Origin: Chlamydiota bacterium
GTDB lineage: Bacteria > Chlamydiota > Chlamydiia > Chlamydiales > Rhabdochlamydiaceae
DNA: 9,729 nucleotides
Assembly (NCBI GenBank): GCA_013041585.1
Contig: JABEVM010000101.1
Location: 1 to 9,729, forward strand
Reading direction: 5' to 3'
The notes beneath the pieces were generated by a model. That model was not told where the DNA came from, searched no databases, and was given only the letters and a program-made list of their open reading frames with translations. The position numbers were made by a program, and so were the translations under genes. Below, piece by piece: positions 6,359-9,729 of the stretch; positions within the stretch are counted from its first letter, which is position 1; every line of letters begins with the position of its first letter.

Positions 6359-7292
6359 AATTTCTGTTCTGCAAGATAGAGCTTATATGCTGGCAAAAGC
6401 ACGTCAATTTTTTGCCGAAAAAAACATTATGGAAGTGGATTGCCCGGCTTTAACAAAAGGCTCTCCTATTGACCAGCATATTGACGTAATGAGCCTATCT
6501 TTCCCAGGAGGAGAAAAAAGACATCTCTATACATCCCCTGAATATGGGATGAAAAGACTACTTGCTGATGGCATTGGCGACATCTACCAGATTTGCCATG
6601 TCTTTCGCTCAGGAGAGTCTGGTCACCTGCACAATCCTGAATTTACCATGGTGGAATGGTATCAAAATGGAATTCCCTTTTCTCAGATCATCGAAGAAAC
6701 GCTCAGCTTCATCAAATTATTTTTAGGAGATCTTCCCCATCAAATTTTCTCTTATAGAGATCTCCTAAAAAAGTATTTTGAGCTCGATTATTTACACGCT
6801 ACCTGCGCTGAACTACTAGCTGCCTGTGAAAAATACGATCTTCCTAAAGCCTCAGATATGAAAAGCTGGGACAAAGATACTCTACTCCAATACATGGTCA
6901 GTTTTTATATCGAGCCCAAACTCGGCGTAAATGAGTTCACTGTCATTAATTATTTTCCAGCATCGCAAGCAGCGCTCTCCAAAACTCTCACTATAGGAGA
7001 AGAACCTGTTGCCGAGCGTTTTGAGATTTATTATCAAGGGATCGAGCTTTGCAATGGCTTCCATGAGCTTACTGATGCGAAAGAACAAGAAAAACGTTTT
7101 GTAAGACAAAACGAATTAAGAAAATCGATCGGCAAAGATGAGCTTCCGATTGACACCTTCTTTCTAGAAGCGCTTGAAAAAGGTCTTCCAGATTGCTGCG
7201 GTGTAGCAGTTGGTTTCGACAGGCTCATGCTCCTTAAACATAAAAAAGCTACGATTCAAGAAGTGATCCCCTTTTCTTGGGAAATTGCTTAA
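6342..7292 (+). CDS. epmA: EF-P--(R)-beta-lysine ligase EpmA (PoxA/GenX/YjeA)
   Basis: EpmA is a truncated paralogue of class II lysyl-tRNA synthetase that attaches (R)-beta-lysine to Lys34 of EF-P instead of charging tRNA. The 316-residue protein has only the catalytic core and no N-terminal anticodon-binding domain; E. coli EpmA has 325 residues. Visible are TSPEYGMKRLL near 65, motif 2 FRSGESGHLHNPEF with Arg89, the EpmA-like segments FPASQAALSK and GIELCNGFHELTDA, and motif 3 GVAVGFDRLMLL (287-298). I chose the ATG at 6342 because homology begins there and AGGTGA lies just upstream. An in-frame GTG at 6267 would add 25 residues unlike the family, entirely within efp. The gene overlaps the efp stop by 17 bases. 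No EpmB (lysine 2,3-aminomutase) gene is in the window. Confidence 0.95.
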   Translation: MSLESKISVLQDRAYMLAKARQFFAEKNIMEVDCPALTKGSPIDQHIDVMSLSFPGGEKRHLYTSPEYGMKRLLADGIGDIYQICHVFRSGESGHLHNPEFTMVEWYQNGIPFSQIIEETLSFIKLFLGDLPHQIFSYRDLLKKYFELDYLHATCAELLAACEKYDLPKASDMKSWDKDTLLQYMVSFYIEPKLGVNEFTVINYFPASQAALSKTLTIGEEPVAERFEIYYQGIELCNGFHELTDAKEQEKRFVRQNELRKSIGKDELPIDTFFLEALEKGLPDCCGVAVGFDRLMLLKHKKATIQEVIPFSWEIA

Positions 7293-7313
7293 CTTTTAAT
7301 TTACTTCTATATA
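7285..7313 (+). promoter_or_regulatory. Candidate promoter for the exported-protein gene
   Basis: TTGCTT (7285-7290) and TATATA (7308-7313) are 17 bases apart. The -35 overlaps the end and stop codon of epmA. A start near 7320 would give a leader of about 44 bases. The separate promoter and the 71-base AT-rich gap suggest this gene is not simply the third member of the efp-epmA operon. An AT-only inverted repeat (7297-7303 with 7312-7318) overlaps it and is too weak to call a terminator. Confidence 0.35.
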
Positions 7314-7363
7314 AATTATTTTAGCATAGATTCCTCCGTATTAACTTAACAAAGTGGTATATT

Positions 7364-8014
7364 ATGCTAAAAAAAGTCTGTCTCGTTGCAATCGTTTCTG
7401 GAACTGTTTCCTTATTTGGAAATAATCCAATTGAAACCTTTCCTATTAAAAACACACTCTCGACAACTCATGAGGGATCTCATATGGAGATCACTACCTC
7501 TGAAAAATTTGAACTAACAAACCCTCCTAAAAAGATAGGGGACGAAGGGTTCACTTGCAAGTTATTCAAATCGGTATTTGTTGATGGAATTAAATTAGAT
7601 TATCCTGGAGATGCCTGGGTTTTGGAAACAAATTCAGAAGCTGATGACGTTATATTTCTCTCCAACCAAACGAATGGAAATAAATGCACCATATCTCTCC
7701 GTAACAAAGATTTAAGAAATAGAGACGATGCAGAAAAAAAACTCAATAAATATGCCATTCATGCGACGGATGACGAAACTCGATCCAAAGAAACTCTCAC
7801 TTCTTCTCCAGAAATGTCTAGCTTTACCTATCTAGGAACAGAAGAGGGGAAAACAAATGCATTCGGAAGAGTTGCATATGTCCTCAATAATCTAGTCGTT
7901 GAAATCGAAGTTTTCATCCCTGCTAATGAAAATACCGATCCAAGATCTTTACTAGATGATTGTTTACACCTGAAAAACTATATCTCTCCTGAAATTTATA
8001 AAAATCATAACTAA
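7364..8014 (+). CDS. Hypothetical exported protein with signal peptide
   Basis: I do not recognise this 216-residue protein by name. It begins with a classic Sec signal peptide: basic MLKK, a hydrophobic core at about 5-18, and a likely cleavage near residues 19-20 (SLFG-NN). The Cys at residue 6 lies too early to be a lipobox. The mature part is hydrophilic, with no further membrane segment, and contains Cys65, Cys108 and Cys200. From about residue 66 the pattern (VDGIKLDYPGDAWVLE, CTISL, GRVAYVLNNLVVEIEVFIP, a closing helix before NYISPE) is reminiscent of small alpha/beta PsbP/Mog1-like domains. That is a weak inference from strand pattern only. The ATG at 7364 has only a weak AGTGG upstream. 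It probably acts in the periplasm or at the envelope. A hairpin that may end its transcript follows six bases after the stop. Confidence 0.8.
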   Translation: MLKKVCLVAIVSGTVSLFGNNPIETFPIKNTLSTTHEGSHMEITTSEKFELTNPPKKIGDEGFTCKLFKSVFVDGIKLDYPGDAWVLETNSEADDVIFLSNQTNGNKCTISLRNKDLRNRDDAEKKLNKYAIHATDDETRSKETLTSSPEMSSFTYLGTEEGKTNAFGRVAYVLNNLVVEIEVFIPANENTDPRSLLDDCLHLKNYISPEIYKNHN

Positions 8015-8019
8015 AATCT

Positions 8020-8063
8020 ATAACCTCATTTTATTTGTGGCAAAACTTACAAAATGAGGTTAT
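8020..8063. terminator. Hairpin, probable bidirectional terminator
   Basis: A perfect 13-base-pair inverted repeat joins 8020-8032 (ATAACCTCATTTT) to 8051-8063, with an 18-base loop. It sits between two convergent genes, six bases after the stop of the exported-protein gene, and its right arm contains the nadE stop codon (8060-8062). Reading plus, the stem ends in TTT with another T run a few bases on. Reading minus, it is followed by AGATTTT. The T tracts are short, so termination may be modest, but position and stem quality support a shared terminator. Confidence 0.7.
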
Positions 8064-9694
8064 TTCCATTTTTGCACGATTGGGAATTGTCTTCCCACGC
8101 GGAAGGCTTTTTTGCTGACGCGAATTCCTGGGGGCGCTTGTCTTCTTTTGTATTCAGCTTTGTGGATCATAAAAACAATACGATCTACTAGCTCATTTGA
8201 AAAATTATATTTTTTACAGATTTGCTCCGGGGAAAGATACTCTTCCACATAAGCTTGGATGATCTTGTCTAACGTATCGTAATCGGGCAGTGTATCTATA
8301 TCTTTCTGATTTGGTCTCAGTTCCGCGGAAGGCGCTTTTTCCATCGTTGAGATTGGTATAATTTCTTTTTCCCGATTGATGAACTTTGCTAATTGATACA
8401 CTTGCGTTTTAGTCACATCGGAAATAGCGGCAAGCCCCCCACACATATCACCATACAAAGTACTATAGCCAACTGCAGATTCACTTTTATTTGCCGGGCT
8501 TATTACGAGATAGCCGAGTTTATTGGAAAACGCCATGAGCAGCATACCACGAATACGAGCTTGCAAGTTTTCTTCTGTTGTATCCATAGGCATGGCTGTA
8601 AAATACGGTTCAAGTGTATCCAAAAAACTAGTAAACTCTTTTTCGATAGAAATGATCTGAAAGTGAATTCCTAAATTTTCTACCAGTTTTTTTGCATCTA
8701 CAATACTTGATTCAGAGGAAAACCTCGATGGCATTGCAAGAGCGAGCACATTTTCCTTTCCAAGAGCTTCTGTTGCGATACAGGCGCAGAGCGCAGAATC
8801 GATCCCTCCTGAAAGGCCAAGACATGCTTTGGTAAAGCCTTGTTTGAAAAAATAATCGCGCACTCCTAGAACAAGAGCATCGAATAAGTCTTTAATAGGA
8901 TCTTGTTTACTTTGCACAGTAGGAAGCTCAGCGCTGTCATCGATAAGCATTTCCTCTTCTACAAACCCTCCAGCCAGTTTTCGAAGAGATCCTTTTCCAT
9001 CCACATACATACTAAAACCATCAAAAACAAGTTGGTCGTTTCCTCCCACTTGACAGCATAAGATGACAGGACAATGTAAAGTTGATGCAGATTTTGCGCA
9101 CACTTGCATACGCTGGGACACTTTATCAAAATGATAGGGAGAAGCGGATATATTGATCAAAATATCGGGTTTAAGTTTGGTAAGATCGGTAATGGGGTCT
9201 TTAAGATATTTTGTCCAATCGACAAATCCAGCGTGCTGCCAAATATCCTCACAGATCATGACAGCCACCTTTTTTCCAAATAAGGGCCAAGTTCGGATCG
9301 TAGTTCCAGGCTCAAAATATCTTCTTTCGTCAAACACATCGTAGGTGGGAAGCAGCCACTTATCATGAAATCCTAGAAGCTCCCCATCATAAAAAATCGC
9401 AGCGCTATTGCAAATTGGTTTTTCCCCAGATAGAGGAGCTTTGCGAACAAGTCCTACAATCACTGCCATTCCTTTTGAAGCTTTTGCAAGTTTTGGAATG
9501 TATTCTTCTGATTTGGCTACAAAATCTTTATGGAGCAGAAGATCTTCAGGAGGATAGCCACAAAGAGAAAGTTCTGGAAAGGCGACGATCTGCGCATTTT
9601 GTGTACGCGCTGAATCGATCCAAGTTAGGATCTTATGATAATTTCCTTCAAAGTCCCCAACTGTTGGATTAATCTGAGCGGCAATAATACGCAT
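8060..9694 (-). CDS. nadE: Glutamine-dependent NAD+ synthetase
   Basis: This enzyme makes NAD from nicotinate adenine dinucleotide, ATP and glutamine-derived ammonia, the last step of NAD synthesis. The 544 residues hold two domains. An N-terminal nitrilase-type glutaminase (about 1-260) carries the Glu-Lys-Cys triad: Glu41 in FPELSLCGYPPED, Lys112 in HDKWLLPTYDVFDE and Cys148 in MICEDIW. A C-terminal synthetase (about 265-544) has the ATP-binding P-loop SGGIDS (295-300), followed by SPANKSE, GYSTLYGDMCGGLAAISDVTKTQVY and SAELRPNQKD. All key residues are present, and the protein appears complete. The ATG at 9694 has AAGGA five bases upstream and a second AAGGAG twelve bases upstream. On the minus strand TATATT (9727-9722) may be its -10, but any -35 is outside the window. 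It faces the exported-protein gene and is probably transcribed alone or first in an operon. Confidence 0.97.
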   Translation of the reverse strand: MRIIAAQINPTVGDFEGNYHKILTWIDSARTQNAQIVAFPELSLCGYPPEDLLLHKDFVAKSEEYIPKLAKASKGMAVIVGLVRKAPLSGEKPICNSAAIFYDGELLGFHDKWLLPTYDVFDERRYFEPGTTIRTWPLFGKKVAVMICEDIWQHAGFVDWTKYLKDPITDLTKLKPDILINISASPYHFDKVSQRMQVCAKSASTLHCPVILCCQVGGNDQLVFDGFSMYVDGKGSLRKLAGGFVEEEMLIDDSAELPTVQSKQDPIKDLFDALVLGVRDYFFKQGFTKACLGLSGGIDSALCACIATEALGKENVLALAMPSRFSSESSIVDAKKLVENLGIHFQIISIEKEFTSFLDTLEPYFTAMPMDTTEENLQARIRGMLLMAFSNKLGYLVISPANKSESAVGYSTLYGDMCGGLAAISDVTKTQVYQLAKFINREKEIIPISTMEKAPSAELRPNQKDIDTLPDYDTLDKIIQAYVEEYLSPEQICKKYNFSNELVDRIVFMIHKAEYKRRQAPPGIRVSKKAFRVGRQFPIVQKWK

Positions 9695-9729
9695 AGAATT
9701 CCTTATCTCCTTCTATTCTAGAATATACC

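Noticed and set aside
8393..8674. Plus-strand 93-codon open frame antisense to nadE
   Set aside because: It lies over the conserved synthetase domain of nadE; the His/Cys-rich peptide matches no family I know.

Overview
This window most likely comes from a member of the Chlamydiae, probably an environmental (amoeba- or arthropod-associated) lineage rather than Chlamydia itself. The DNA is moderately AT-rich and most of it codes. Three things point this way. The 3' end of alaS runs straight into mfd. A short AMP nucleosidase of the Bacteroides/Chlamydia type is present. An EF-P gene lies on the far side of it. From memory, Chlamydia trachomatis keeps alaS, mfd, amn and an efp copy close together. 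The genus cannot be fixed from this sequence.

Layout. Bases 1-84 are the last codons of alaS (+), overlapping mfd (+, 78-3374), a full-length transcription-repair coupling factor. Facing mfd are three minus-strand genes: tspO (3371-3883), which shares the CTAG at the mfd stop; amn (3979-4779); and an unrecognised 257-residue gene (4851-5624). An AT-rich divergent intergenic region (5625-5791) separates that block from efp (+, 5792-6358) and epmA (+, 6342-7292), which overlap. A separate gene for a small exported protein follows (+, 7364-8014). It faces a glutamine-dependent NAD synthetase gene, nadE (-, 8060-9694), and a hairpin that looks like a shared terminator lies between the two. No intergenic gap exceeds 170 bases. 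I see no tRNA or rRNA genes, CRISPR array, insertion sequence or attachment site.

How the genes relate. The clearest functional unit is efp-epmA: EF-P carries the modifiable lysine at position 34, and the next gene encodes the lysyl-tRNA-synthetase paralogue that lysylates it. The unknown gene across the divergent region encodes four consecutive prolines, the kind of sequence that needs EF-P. AMP nucleosidase and NAD synthetase add adenine-nucleotide and NAD metabolism, which is notable in a group known for importing nucleotides from its host. Mfd is a housekeeping DNA-repair protein.

I did not find a clearly new multi-gene system. The least explained items are the 257-residue protein with an A9 tract right after its start, the exported 216-residue protein, and the repeat-rich divergent promoter region upstream of efp.
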